Notes: generated from the letters alone by a model not told the origin. A stretch of DNA of 14,489 nucleotides from UBA8437 sp003445035 (GCA_937901285.1 CALCHI010000135.1:1-14489); one strand, 5' to 3'. Shown: positions 6,130 through 13,277, counted from the stretch's first letter. Numbers and translations are program-made.

Positions 6130-8178
6130 TCACGGAACGAACTTCAGCAGGCTCTGCCCCTCGGCCGGCATCGACGCCAGGGCCCGTTTCAGCTTCGTTT
6201 CCGCCGCAGACGCGGCACCGGACAATGGGCCGGTCAGCGGATTCTGCTCGTTGACGTCGGCCGCCACGTCGATGAAACGCCCATCGCCGTAGAGCTTGAA
6301 CCTCTGGTCCCGGACGAACCGCTGCGGGCGGCTCTTTTCCGGCCGGGGACAATAGTAGACGTGGATCCAGTCTCGCGGACGGTATTCGTCAGCACCGGCC
6401 AGAAGCCCCGCGAAGCTGCGGCCGTCAAGTCCTGCGGGCACGGGCAATCCGGCCACGTCGAGTGCCGTGGGCAGGAAATCCGAAAAGTCGACCAGCGCGT
6501 CGGTCACCTGGCCGGCGGCGACCGTACCCGGCCACCGCACCACCAGTGGCACCCGCGTGCCCGCATCGGTCATCCGCCCCTTCCCTCCACGGATCTCGCG
6601 GCCGTTCAGCCGCGACCGGATCGTGCGATGCGTACCGTTGTCACCGGTGAAGAGGATCAGGGTCCGCTCCGAGAGCCCCAGTTCGTCGACCTTCGACACC
6701 ACCCGGCCAACCTGTTCGTCCATGTAGGCGACCATGTCCTGGAAGTTCCGCTGCCGATTCTTGCTCTTGCGAGACGCACTTCGTGGTGTCGGCAGGAACG
6801 GACTGTGGACCTGTATCAACGGCATGTAGGCAAAAAACGAGCGATCCCTGTTCACCTCGATGAAGTCGGTCACCGACTTGGTGACGATGTCAGGCCCGTA
6901 ATCGTCAGGCCCGAACGTCCGGTTGGTGCCGTTGACGTACAGCAATGGTTTCCAGAAACGGGATCCGAGCCGGTCGACCTGCCACAGGCACGTCTCATCA
7001 AACCCGGTTTTCTCCGGCCACGTCCCCTTCCCTCGGAAACGGGGCTTGTAGTGCTCTGCCCCCAGCAGTTGCCACTTGCCGGCCACCGCGGTCCGGTAGC
7101 CGCCTCCCTTCATGTGCTGGCCGATCGTTTTCTGTCCGCGGTTGAGAACCGAGAAGGCCGCATAGTTACGGACGTTCGAGAGGCCGGTCATCAACTTGAC
7201 CCGGCTGGGAGTGCACAACGGCTGAGAGTAGCAGTGGCGAAATCTCAGGCCCTGCCGGGCAAGCCGGTCGATGTGCGGCGTCTTGTACTGCCGGCTGCCG
7301 TAGCACCCGAAGCACTCGTAGCCGACGTCGTCGGCCATGATCAGGATCACGTTGGGGCGTCGTGACACCCCGGTCGACGATGTCGCCGCAGCGACGAGTT
7401 TCCGGTAACCGGCCGCGTAACGTCGGCCCAGTTCGCGGTAGGAAGCCGAGTCGAAGTGAACCTTGTCTCCCTTGTGCTTCAGCCCCCTGGCCGACACGAA
7501 GCCGGTGTGTTCGACAGACTCGGGCAGCCGGCGGTGGGCCGCATCGACCTTCTCCTTGGCGGCGTTCCAGGGCCGTTCGGGCCAACGCCCCATCTGGCCG
7601 GCCAGGAACGGCACACGGGCCGCCTTCAACTCGCGACGAAACCGCGAGATCACCTCGTGCAGTTTTTTCTCGTAGACCGCCGCTTTCGCGTCCTGGGCAT
7701 CCGATTCCCCCTGGTGCCAGAGAATGCCCTTGAGCGTTCCCTGTTTCAACGCGGCGTGAGCCCGCTTCAGGCAATCGTCCCACGGGTGGGTCTTGGTGCC
7801 GGGATGGAACCCGCCCGGCTGCCAGGCGGCGATCGCTGACCCTCCCACCGCGCACGGAATCAGCCCGACCGTCACGCCCGGCCGCGACCGGGCAATCACC
7901 TCGGCAAACGAACGTCCGACGCCCACCCCAACCACTCCCGGCTTGTCGAAGTGCAGCGGGTCGACTGCCGGCACCCATTTCCCCGCCTTCGAATAACTCA
8001 ACACGCGGGGAATCGGCCGCCTGTCCACCTCGGCCACCTTCCCCCGGCCGGCCATGTTCGACTGGCCAACCAGCAGGAAGAGGTGAAAATCCTTCTTGGC
8101 CGGCAACCGGGACTCAGCAGCCGCAGCCGACGACACCAGGACCAGGCAACCGAGCAGGCAGGATCTCAGGCGGTTCAT
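6130..8178 (-). CDS. Exported SASA-type acetylesterase fused to a formylglycine sulfatase
   Basis: This is a 682-residue protein. It has a Sec signal (MNRLRSCLLGCLVLVSSAAA) and then two enzymes in one chain. Residues ~28-265 form a SASA/CE6-like carbohydrate esterase (PF03629): nucleophile motif GQSNMAG 38-44 (Ser40), 'AVGGSAIAAWQPGG' 110-123, 'WHQGESDA' 154-161, and 'GDKVHFDSASY' 237-247 with His241. Residues ~274-682 form an S1 sulfatase (PF00884): metal pair DD 283-284, formylglycine signature CTPSR 322-326 with TG nine residues after the cysteine, Lys368, His458, DN 513-514 and Lys533. The usual GKWHLG motif reads GKWQLL, so its histidine is Gln370. Such a fusion would remove acetyl and sulfate esters from one glycan. 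ATG 8178 is preferred over GTG 8187 because GGAG at 8191-8194, part of a GGAGAGA run, is at a workable distance for the ATG and almost abuts the GTG. It is first in the operon. Confidence 0.88.
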   Translation of the reverse strand: MNRLRSCLLGCLVLVSSAAAAESRLPAKKDFHLFLLVGQSNMAGRGKVAEVDRRPIPRVLSYSKAGKWVPAVDPLHFDKPGVVGVGVGRSFAEVIARSRPGVTVGLIPCAVGGSAIAAWQPGGFHPGTKTHPWDDCLKRAHAALKQGTLKGILWHQGESDAQDAKAAVYEKKLHEVISRFRRELKAARVPFLAGQMGRWPERPWNAAKEKVDAAHRRLPESVEHTGFVSARGLKHKGDKVHFDSASYRELGRRYAAGYRKLVAAATSSTGVSRRPNVILIMADDVGYECFGCYGSRQYKTPHIDRLARQGLRFRHCYSQPLCTPSRVKLMTGLSNVRNYAAFSVLNRGQKTIGQHMKGGGYRTAVAGKWQLLGAEHYKPRFRGKGTWPEKTGFDETCLWQVDRLGSRFWKPLLYVNGTNRTFGPDDYGPDIVTKSVTDFIEVNRDRSFFAYMPLIQVHSPFLPTPRSASRKSKNRQRNFQDMVAYMDEQVGRVVSKVDELGLSERTLILFTGDNGTHRTIRSRLNGREIRGGKGRMTDAGTRVPLVVRWPGTVAAGQVTDALVDFSDFLPTALDVAGLPVPAGLDGRSFAGLLAGADEYRPRDWIHVYYCPRPEKSRPQRFVRDQRFKLYGDGRFIDVAADVNEQNPLTGPLSGAASAAETKLKRALASMPAEGQSLLKFVP

Positions 8179-8290
8179 AGCAGGCACTCTCTCCGGCGGA
8201 ATGGGAACTTCAACCGACCTTGGCTAAGTTACCCTCTGCTGGTTTCGGATCCCATCGACTGGTCCCTCCCATTTCCCGGAGACTCCCGCT
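8179..8290. promoter_or_regulatory. Divergent intergenic region (esterase-sulfatase operon / DAO oxidoreductase)
   Basis: This 112-bp spacer separates the minus-strand operon head (ATG 8178) from the plus-strand GTG at 8291. It must hold both promoters by position. It contains the operon's purine-rich ribosome binding site near 8188-8194 and GGAGACT just before 8291. No convincing -35/-10 pair or operator palindrome was recognised; the only AT-richer patch is around 8223-8232. Confidence 0.4.
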
Positions 8291-9514
8291 GTGCTTCCTT
8301 CCTCTGCCAAGGTCGTCGTTGTCGGAGGCGGTGTGCTGGGAACCAGCGCCGCATTTCACCTGGCCGAGGCCGGGGTCGAGGACGTCGTGCTGATCGATCG
8401 CGGACCGGTGGCTTCGGGCACCACACCGATGGCCGCCGGCCAGACCGGGTATCTCAACAGCGACCGTTTTGCCACCGACTTCGGGCTGTACAACGTCGAG
8501 TTCTTCGAGAACTTCGAACAGAAGACCGGGCACGCGATCGATTTCCACCAGAATGGAAGCCTCCGGATCACACTCACCGAGGAGTACCACCAGGATCTCG
8601 AACGTCGGTTGGAAGTCGCCGCCCAGATCGGTGACGACGCCCGGATCATCTCCTCGGACGAAGCCAAACAGATGGTTCCGCTGCTGGCCCCGGCGGAGGA
8701 CTGTCGGATCATGCTGATGCCACGAGACGGGTGGGTCGAACCCAAGTCGGTGGCGGTGGCCTACGCAGCAGCCGCGGTCGATCGAGGGGTCCGCATCCAC
8801 ACCGGAGTGCCCGTGACCGGCCTGGTCCACGACGGCCAACGCGTCAGCGGTGTCACCACACCCGAGGGTGTCCTGCGGGCCGACTGGGTCGTACTGGCCG
8901 CCGGGGCCTGGTCTCGACAACTCTGCCAGCCTTTGGGCGTCAATCTCCGCAGTGTCCCCGTGCGGCACCAGGCCTACGTCACGGCCCGGCTGGCCGACGC
9001 ACGACCCGGCCAGCCCATCGTCCGCATCACCGAACCCCAGTTCTACGTGCGGCCCGAAGCCGGCGGCCTGCTGGTGGGCGGATACGGTTACCGGCCGCTG
9101 AGTTTCGACATGGACGAGTTCGAGGATGGGTTCGAGATCGCCGCGCTCGAGGCCGACCAGGTCTACTACGCCCAGTTGCAGGCCGCAGCCGAACCGTTCT
9201 TCCCCGTCCTGGAGAACGCGGTCCGGGTCCAGGACCGCCGCGGGCTGCCGACAATCTCGCCGGACGGCCGGATGGTCATTTCCGAGCCCGACGGAGCCGA
9301 CGGAATGATCGTGCTGACCGCTTGCGGGGTCGGGGGAGTCGATCGGTCGCCGGGAGCCGGTCGCGTCGTGGCCGACATCGTGGCCGGCCGTGATCAGTGG
9401 ATCGCTCCGGAGATCCTCGGGGCCAACCGTTTCGGCAACGAGTTCGTCGACGACGTCACCCTGCGAGCACGGTGCGAAGAGGTCTACGCGCACCATTACC
9501 ACGACGTGTATTGA
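8291..9514 (+). CDS. DAO-family FAD oxidoreductase, sarcosine/dimethylglycine dehydrogenase-like catalytic domain
   Basis: This 407-residue protein is predicted cytoplasmic. The FAD Rossmann motif GGGVLG is at residues 12-17, followed by the acidic strand end 'VVLIDRG' (32-38) and 'SGTTPMAAGQTG' (42-53). Further landmarks are 'GWVEPKSVAVAYAAAAVDRG' (147-166), 'VVLAAGAWSRQL' (200-211), 'FYVRPEAGGLLVGGY' (251-265) and 'RRGLPTISPDGRMVI' (316-330). This is the layout of the FAD domain of sarcosine oxidase beta and dimethylglycine dehydrogenase, which demethylate N-methylated amino acids. The covalent-FAD histidine of dimethylglycine dehydrogenase (in GTTWHAAG) is Pro here, and the C-terminal folate-binding GCV_T domain is absent, so FAD should be non-covalent and folate coupling is not supported. 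GTG 8291 follows GGAGACT. It is divergent from the six-gene operon and ends nine bases before a convergent gene. Confidence 0.85.
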   Translation: MLPSSAKVVVVGGGVLGTSAAFHLAEAGVEDVVLIDRGPVASGTTPMAAGQTGYLNSDRFATDFGLYNVEFFENFEQKTGHAIDFHQNGSLRITLTEEYHQDLERRLEVAAQIGDDARIISSDEAKQMVPLLAPAEDCRIMLMPRDGWVEPKSVAVAYAAAAVDRGVRIHTGVPVTGLVHDGQRVSGVTTPEGVLRADWVVLAAGAWSRQLCQPLGVNLRSVPVRHQAYVTARLADARPGQPIVRITEPQFYVRPEAGGLLVGGYGYRPLSFDMDEFEDGFEIAALEADQVYYAQLQAAAEPFFPVLENAVRVQDRRGLPTISPDGRMVISEPDGADGMIVLTACGVGGVDRSPGAGRVVADIVAGRDQWIAPEILGANRFGNEFVDDVTLRARCEEVYAHHYHDVY

Positions 9515-9523
9515 GACTCGAGC

Positions 9524-10138
9524 CTACCGCTCGTAGTGCTTCAACCACTCTTCCTGGAGCCCCAGGAACTTCCGCAGCGACTTGATCTGTTCGGCTTCGG
9601 TCACCTCCGACCGGGACAACTGCTTGCCGTCGGCCGAAAAGATCACATAGGCCGGCTTGCGGTCCCCCTTGCCGGTCTCGAACACGAAACGGGTCCCGCG
9701 GGAGTACTCTTTGGCGAATTCCGCCGACTCGAGGAACTCCTCGATGTTCTTCGTATCCTGCTTCGAGTACTTCTTTTTGTGATCCTTGCGAATACTCTTG
9801 GACTGCTTGAGAATCGACTTGATGATCCGCTTCTTCGAAACCGACTTCAGCAGGATAACGGTGTCGGTCCTCTTCTCGCGCTGAGCGATCGCGTCGAAGA
9901 ACTCCTCCTCCTCGAGTCCCGCCTTGACGCCGTCAAAACCGTTCTCAATCAGGTACTTCGTCCGGTGGGTCGTCGATCCCAGCTTGGTGTAAGACACGCC
10001 CTGGACCGGACCGACCAGCTTCATTTCGGCCGCCATGACCGTCGGCGCGGTTCCGCCTGTCACCATGAAGACAACCAGTCCGCCCAAAATCAGCCTGGTG
10101 ACTCCGGGCAACCGGGAGTTCAAGTTGTCAGCCATCAT
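9524..10138 (-). CDS. Exported lysine-rich protein of unknown function
   Basis: This gene was not recognised. It encodes a 204-residue protein starting MMADNLNSRLPGVTRL with a hydrophobic core at about 15-28 and a likely signal-peptidase site near 'TVMAA-E' (residues 33-38). The mature part is short, and strongly basic in the middle: residues 98-130 contain 12 lysines, with 'KKKYSK' at 121-126. The C terminus has a 'SRGTRFVFETGKGDRKPAYVIFSADGKQL'-like segment (146-174) that suggests two or three beta strands, then a charged helix. No catalytic or metal motif is seen. Lysine dominates over arginine here, unlike the arginine-leaning neighbours. ATG 10138 is chosen for the signal peptide; ATG 10135 is equally possible, and the GTG at 10213 would place 25 non-signal residues ahead. 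It converges on the DAO gene and diverges from the sulfatase. Confidence 0.7.
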   Translation of the reverse strand: MMADNLNSRLPGVTRLILGGLVVFMVTGGTAPTVMAAEMKLVGPVQGVSYTKLGSTTHRTKYLIENGFDGVKAGLEEEEFFDAIAQREKRTDTVILLKSVSKKRIIKSILKQSKSIRKDHKKKYSKQDTKNIEEFLESAEFAKEYSRGTRFVFETGKGDRKPAYVIFSADGKQLSRSEVTEAEQIKSLRKFLGLQEEWLKHYER

Positions 10139-10164
10139 CTGTTGGTCTCGCCGAGTCAGAGAAA

Positions 10165-10194
10165 TTCGAACGTCAGGCCACCACACTATAAGTG
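10165..10194. promoter_or_regulatory. Candidate bidirectional promoter with symmetric -10 element
   Basis: CACTATAAGTG at 10184-10194 has CACT/AGTG arms around ATA. On the plus strand it gives TATAAG (10187-10192) with TTCGAA 16 bases upstream (10165-10170). On the minus strand it gives TATAGT (10190-10185) with GTGCAA 17 bases upstream (10213-10208). It lies between the divergent lysine-rich and sulfatase genes and is the most AT-rich patch of the spacer. The -35 matches are weak (3 of 6 each). Confidence 0.4.
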
Positions 10195-10218
10195 ATCCGT
10201 AGTCGAGTTGCACCGGTC

Positions 10219-10232
10219 GTCGGCGTGCCGAC
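10219..10232. repeat. Inverted repeat GTCGGC-GT-GCCGAC
   Basis: Two perfect 6-base arms separated by two bases lie in the leader region of the sulfatase gene, downstream of the candidate -10. The short spacer argues against an RNA hairpin and fits a dimeric regulator site better, but chance cannot be excluded in this GC-rich DNA. Confidence 0.3.
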
Positions 10233-10252
10233 AGAATGACGCGGAGCTAGAA

Positions 10253-10266
10253 TGCCCGTACGGGCA
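10253..10266. promoter_or_regulatory. Perfect 14-bp palindrome TGCCCGTACGGGCA, possible operator
   Basis: The 14 bases are identical to their reverse complement and lie 32 bp before the sulfatase ATG (10299). Position and perfect symmetry suggest a binding site for a dimeric transcription factor acting on the sulfatase promoter. No second copy was noticed in the other intergenic regions of the window. Confidence 0.35.
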
Positions 10267-10298
10267 CGGATCGGACAATTCACCTGACGGGAGTGACC

Positions 10299-11735
10299 AT
10301 GTCGAGGCGAAGCTGTGCATTGCTGCTGTTCGGGCTGCTGGTCGGTATCTCGTGCCCGGTGGCCGCGGCCACGGACCGGCCCAACATCGTCTTCATCTAC
10401 ACCGATGACCAGGCACCTCGTGCCGTCGCTGCAGCCGGTGACAAGCGGTTCATCACACCGCACATCGACAAGATCTTCCACCAGGGAGCCCACCTGACCA
10501 ACGCCTTTGTGACCACCCCGGTCTGTAGCCCCAGCCGGCTTGGCCTGATCTCCAGCCGCTACGGCAGCGAACTGGGCGTGACCGACTGGATCAGTCCCCG
10601 GGCCGAGAAGACCCTGGGCCTGGCCGAGGGCACCGCGACCTGGCCACAACTCCTGGCCCAGGCCGGCTACAGGACGGCACTGTGTGGCAAGTGGCACCTG
10701 GGCACCCAGGACCGGTACCATCCCACCCGGTTCGGTTACCACGAGTTCATGGGCATCCGCACCGGCGGGTGTCCCCCCAGGGGAGCCCGGCTGGAGATGC
10801 TCGACGGGACCGTCCGCAAGGTCGATGACTACACCTGCGACGTGTTCACCGATCACGCCCTGGATTTCATCCGTCGACAGCACTCACAAAACCACGTCTT
10901 CGCCGTTTCGCTGCACTTCCGCGCACCGCACGCCGCGTGGCTGCCCGTACGACCGGAAGACTGGGCTCCGTTCAAGGACCTGGACCCCGAGATTCCCAAG
11001 ACCGGTTACGACGACATCGATGTCCCGCGGGTCAAGAAGTGGACCCGGGAATACCTGGCGGCGGTCAAGAGCATCGACCGCAACGTCGGTCGCGTCCTGG
11101 GCCTGCTGGATCAGCTGAAGCTGGCCGAGACAACGGTCGTCATCTTCACCAGCGACCACGGCTACAACCTTGGTGACCACGGCGTGTGGTACAAGGGCAA
11201 CGCGCAGTGGGTCCGCAAGCCACTGCCACCACGAAAATGGAAGCACATCGGGCCGAGACAGCGTCCCAACATGTGGGACACCAGCCTGAAAGTCCCCTGT
11301 GCGATCCGCTGGCCGGGAGTCATCAAGCCCGGTACGAAGATCCCCCAGACCATCTCGAACCTCGACTGGTTCCCCACCCTGCTGGCGATGGCGGGGGTCG
11401 AACTGCCGAAGTCGGTCACGTTGCGCGGTCGCGATTTCACACCGCTGCTGAAAGACCAAAAGGTGGCCTGGAACAACGACCTCTACGCCGAGTACAGCAT
11501 GCACCACGGTGCGACGACTCACATGAGGGCGTGGCGGACTCCTGGTTGGAAGTACATGAGAGACTTCGCCAACCCTGGTCGGGAAGAACTCTATGACCTG
11601 GCCAAAGACCCGGGTGAGACCAGGAACCTGGCGTCGAGCACCCGCCCCGAGCACCTGCGGATCAAGCAACAACTCGGCCAGAAGATTCTCGGACGAATGA
11701 CCGCACTCAAAGACCCGGCCCTGCCCGGTCGGTAG
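10299..11735 (+). CDS. Exported formylglycine-dependent S1 sulfatase
   Basis: This is a 478-residue protein. It has a Sec signal (MSRRSCALLLFGLLVGISCP, cut near VAAA-TD, residue 25), then one sulfatase domain (PF00884). Metal ligands DD are at 36-37. The formylglycine signature CSPSR is at 76-80 (Cys76 oxidised after translation). GKWHLG at 130-135 supplies Lys131 and His133, His211 lies in 'RAPHAAW', DH is at 286-287, and Lys331 is in 'SLKVPCAIRWPG'. All expected catalytic positions are present, so it should be active once matured; no formylglycine-generating enzyme is in the window. The substrate is a sulfate ester, probably on a polysaccharide. In the signature the usual T-G after the arginine is S-S. 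ATG 10299 has GGGAG five bases upstream (10289-10293); the in-frame GTG at 10293 lies inside that site. It stands alone, converging on the small membrane protein gene. Confidence 0.92.
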   Translation: MSRRSCALLLFGLLVGISCPVAAATDRPNIVFIYTDDQAPRAVAAAGDKRFITPHIDKIFHQGAHLTNAFVTTPVCSPSRLGLISSRYGSELGVTDWISPRAEKTLGLAEGTATWPQLLAQAGYRTALCGKWHLGTQDRYHPTRFGYHEFMGIRTGGCPPRGARLEMLDGTVRKVDDYTCDVFTDHALDFIRRQHSQNHVFAVSLHFRAPHAAWLPVRPEDWAPFKDLDPEIPKTGYDDIDVPRVKKWTREYLAAVKSIDRNVGRVLGLLDQLKLAETTVVIFTSDHGYNLGDHGVWYKGNAQWVRKPLPPRKWKHIGPRQRPNMWDTSLKVPCAIRWPGVIKPGTKIPQTISNLDWFPTLLAMAGVELPKSVTLRGRDFTPLLKDQKVAWNNDLYAEYSMHHGATTHMRAWRTPGWKYMRDFANPGREELYDLAKDPGETRNLASSTRPEHLRIKQQLGQKILGRMTALKDPALPGR

Positions 11736-11754
11736 GCACCACCACGAAGATCAA

Positions 11755-11928
11755 TCAGCCGTCGCGGTGCTTGTCAAACCGGAAGGCCGAGACCAAAAAC
11801 CAGCCGACAACCACGGCTGCCAGCAGGCAGATCCCGTAGACCACCCCCGGTTGGTCGGCAAAGGTATAAATGGCCTCCGTCTTTGGCGAATCGAAATCGG
11901 TCCAGGTCGTAACGGGACTGGAATTCAT
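11755..11928 (-). CDS. Small single-helix membrane protein downstream of the ammonium transporter
   Basis: This small gene encodes 57 residues: a polar N terminus (MNSSPVTTWTDFDSPKTEAI), then a hydrophobic segment at about 29-49 ('VVYGICLLAAVVVGWFLVSA'), then a short basic tail FRFDKHRDG. This is a typical one-helix inner-membrane protein, probably N-out/C-in by the positive-inside rule. ATG 11928 has GGAG nine bases upstream. An in-frame ATG at 11934 would add two residues but sits too close to that site. It begins 43 bp after the ammonium transporter stop on the same strand and ends 19 bp from the convergent sulfatase stop, so co-transcription with the transporter is likely. I do not recognise a family. 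Support comes from the start site, membrane segment, charge pattern and close packing between neighbours. Confidence 0.65.
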   Translation of the reverse strand: MNSSPVTTWTDFDSPKTEAIYTFADQPGVVYGICLLAAVVVGWFLVSAFRFDKHRDG

Positions 11929-11971
11929 GGCCATTGGCTCCGCGTCTGCTGCTTGTTCGTCATCTGCAATC

Positions 11972-13270
11972 TCAAGTCTTCTCGCCGATCACCCCGGCCG
12001 GCACAACACCCTCGATTCCCAGTTCGGCGAGGTCGAGCCCGGCCAGTTCGACCTCGCGCGACACCCGCAACAGTCCAAATCGTTTCAGCCCCAGGCTGAT
12101 CAGGTAACCCGGCACGAAACCGACTCCGATCATCACGGCGATCCCGATCAGTTGCCCTTTCAGTGAACTGAGGATCTCGTGCTGTGGATACCCGCTGGCG
12201 AACAGTCCCATCGCCAGCATCGACCAGACGCCGGCACCGCCGTGAACGGCGATCGCCCCCACGGCATCGTCGATCCCGCGTCGCTCGAGCCGGTTGCCCA
12301 CGAACACCGCCAGTGCCCCCCCGGCGAAACCGATCAGGTAGCCCAGGGCCGGGTGGTAGACATCCACTCCCGAGGCGATCGAGATCATCCCGGCCAACCC
12401 GCCACTGATCGTCCAGTAGGGATCTCCCTTGGAGGTGATGAACGCTCCCATTGCACCACCGGCGAAGCCCATCGTCACCGTGAAGGCCAATGACCCCAGT
12501 GTCATGGGCGTTCCATAGATGCTTCGCCACGGCTCGGGATCGGCTCCCGGTTCGGCAACCTGAAACACCGCACAGGCGGCGTAGAAGGCGTAGAACCCGG
12601 TGAAGATCAGCATCAGCCCCAGCATGGTCATCGGCAGGTTGTGCGGGGGGATCACCAGCGGACGCCCCTGGTCGTCGTACTTGCCGATCCGGGGCCCGAG
12701 ATTCAACAGCACGCCCAGCGTGAAAGCAGCCGCCACGGTGTGCACGCAGCCACCGGCTCCCCAGTCGTGAAACCCGTACTCGGTGTAAAGCCACGCGCCA
12801 CTACTCCATCCCCACGCCGCGGCCAGGATCCAGACCACAGACCCCAGGATCATCGCCAGCAACAGGTAGGCCCCCAGCCGGATTCGCTCGATCACAGCGC
12901 CCGACATGATCGACCCGGTGGTGAAACTGAACAGCAGGAAGGCGAACCAGAAAACGCCGGTGATGTTGTCACCGAGATTCGGTCCCATCGCGTTGCTCCA
13001 TGGCAACGCGGCCACCGCATCCGCCCCGGTATCGGGTACCACGCCGCCCTGGAAGGCGTAGTAGATCCACCAGCCGAACAGGAAGAACGTCGGCGTGATC
13101 ACCGCGCAGGTGAGCAGGTTCTTCATCATCGTCATCAACACGTTCTTCTGACGGGCCACGCCGGCCTCGTAGATCATGAACCCGGCGTGGATCAGCCACA
13201 TCAACACGCCGGTCCAGAAGTAGAACGTCTCGATTGTCTTTTCGGCAAAAAGCCGTGCGTCGCCTTCCAC
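11972..13270 (-). CDS. amt: Ammonium transporter, Amt/AmtB family
   Basis: This is a polytopic inner-membrane channel for ammonium uptake, 432 residues from GTG 13270. It has about eleven hydrophobic helices. The pore twin histidines are both visible: 'FHDWGAGGCVH' (conserved Asp169, His177) and 'DDAVGAIAVHGGAGVW' (His343). The cytoplasmic tail 'LRVSREVELAGLDLAELGIEG' is the Amt C-terminal signature, though the usual 'EHG..AY' is altered to 'ELGIEG'. The segment corresponding to the E. coli FNAGS helix reads 'FYAFYAACAVF', so the gate region is diverged. The frame is open up to ATG 13399, but GTG 13270 has GGAG seven bases upstream and starts eleven residues before the first helix; the extra 43 residues of the longer form look like neither a signal peptide nor a helix. 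No glnK/PII gene is adjacent; a 57-residue membrane protein follows instead. Confidence 0.9.
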   Translation of the reverse strand: MEGDARLFAEKTIETFYFWTGVLMWLIHAGFMIYEAGVARQKNVLMTMMKNLLTCAVITPTFFLFGWWIYYAFQGGVVPDTGADAVAALPWSNAMGPNLGDNITGVFWFAFLLFSFTTGSIMSGAVIERIRLGAYLLLAMILGSVVWILAAAWGWSSGAWLYTEYGFHDWGAGGCVHTVAAAFTLGVLLNLGPRIGKYDDQGRPLVIPPHNLPMTMLGLMLIFTGFYAFYAACAVFQVAEPGADPEPWRSIYGTPMTLGSLAFTVTMGFAGGAMGAFITSKGDPYWTISGGLAGMISIASGVDVYHPALGYLIGFAGGALAVFVGNRLERRGIDDAVGAIAVHGGAGVWSMLAMGLFASGYPQHEILSSLKGQLIGIAVMIGVGFVPGYLISLGLKRFGLLRVSREVELAGLDLAELGIEGVVPAGVIGEKT

Positions 13271-13277
13271 GTCACCG

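Noticed and set aside
8179..8187. GTG start at 8187 for the esterase-sulfatase
   Set aside because: It almost abuts the GGAGAGA sequence, while ATG 8178 has workable spacing and begins the signal peptide directly.
8210..9502. 430-codon open frame on the minus strand opposite the DAO oxidoreductase
   Set aside because: It mirrors the codon pattern of the plus-strand gene, has no domain motifs and no ribosome binding site of note.
9519..9533. CGAGC-CTACC-GCTCG inverted repeat at the convergent junction as a terminator
   Set aside because: The stem is only five base pairs, no T-run follows on either strand, and one arm overlaps coding sequence.
10299..10360. Lipoprotein signal in the second sulfatase (Cys19 in GISC)
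   Set aside because: The residues before the cysteine do not match a lipobox (Gly at -3, Ile at -2), while a normal signal-peptidase I site follows at VAAA-TD.
11925..12794. 289-codon minus-strand frame inside amt, ending in a short MTNKQQTRSQWP tail whose TGA overlaps ATG 11928
   Set aside because: It is out of frame with the transporter, arginine-rich and without motifs. The ATGA overlap with the small membrane protein is interesting but the 12-codon tail alone has no supporting signal.
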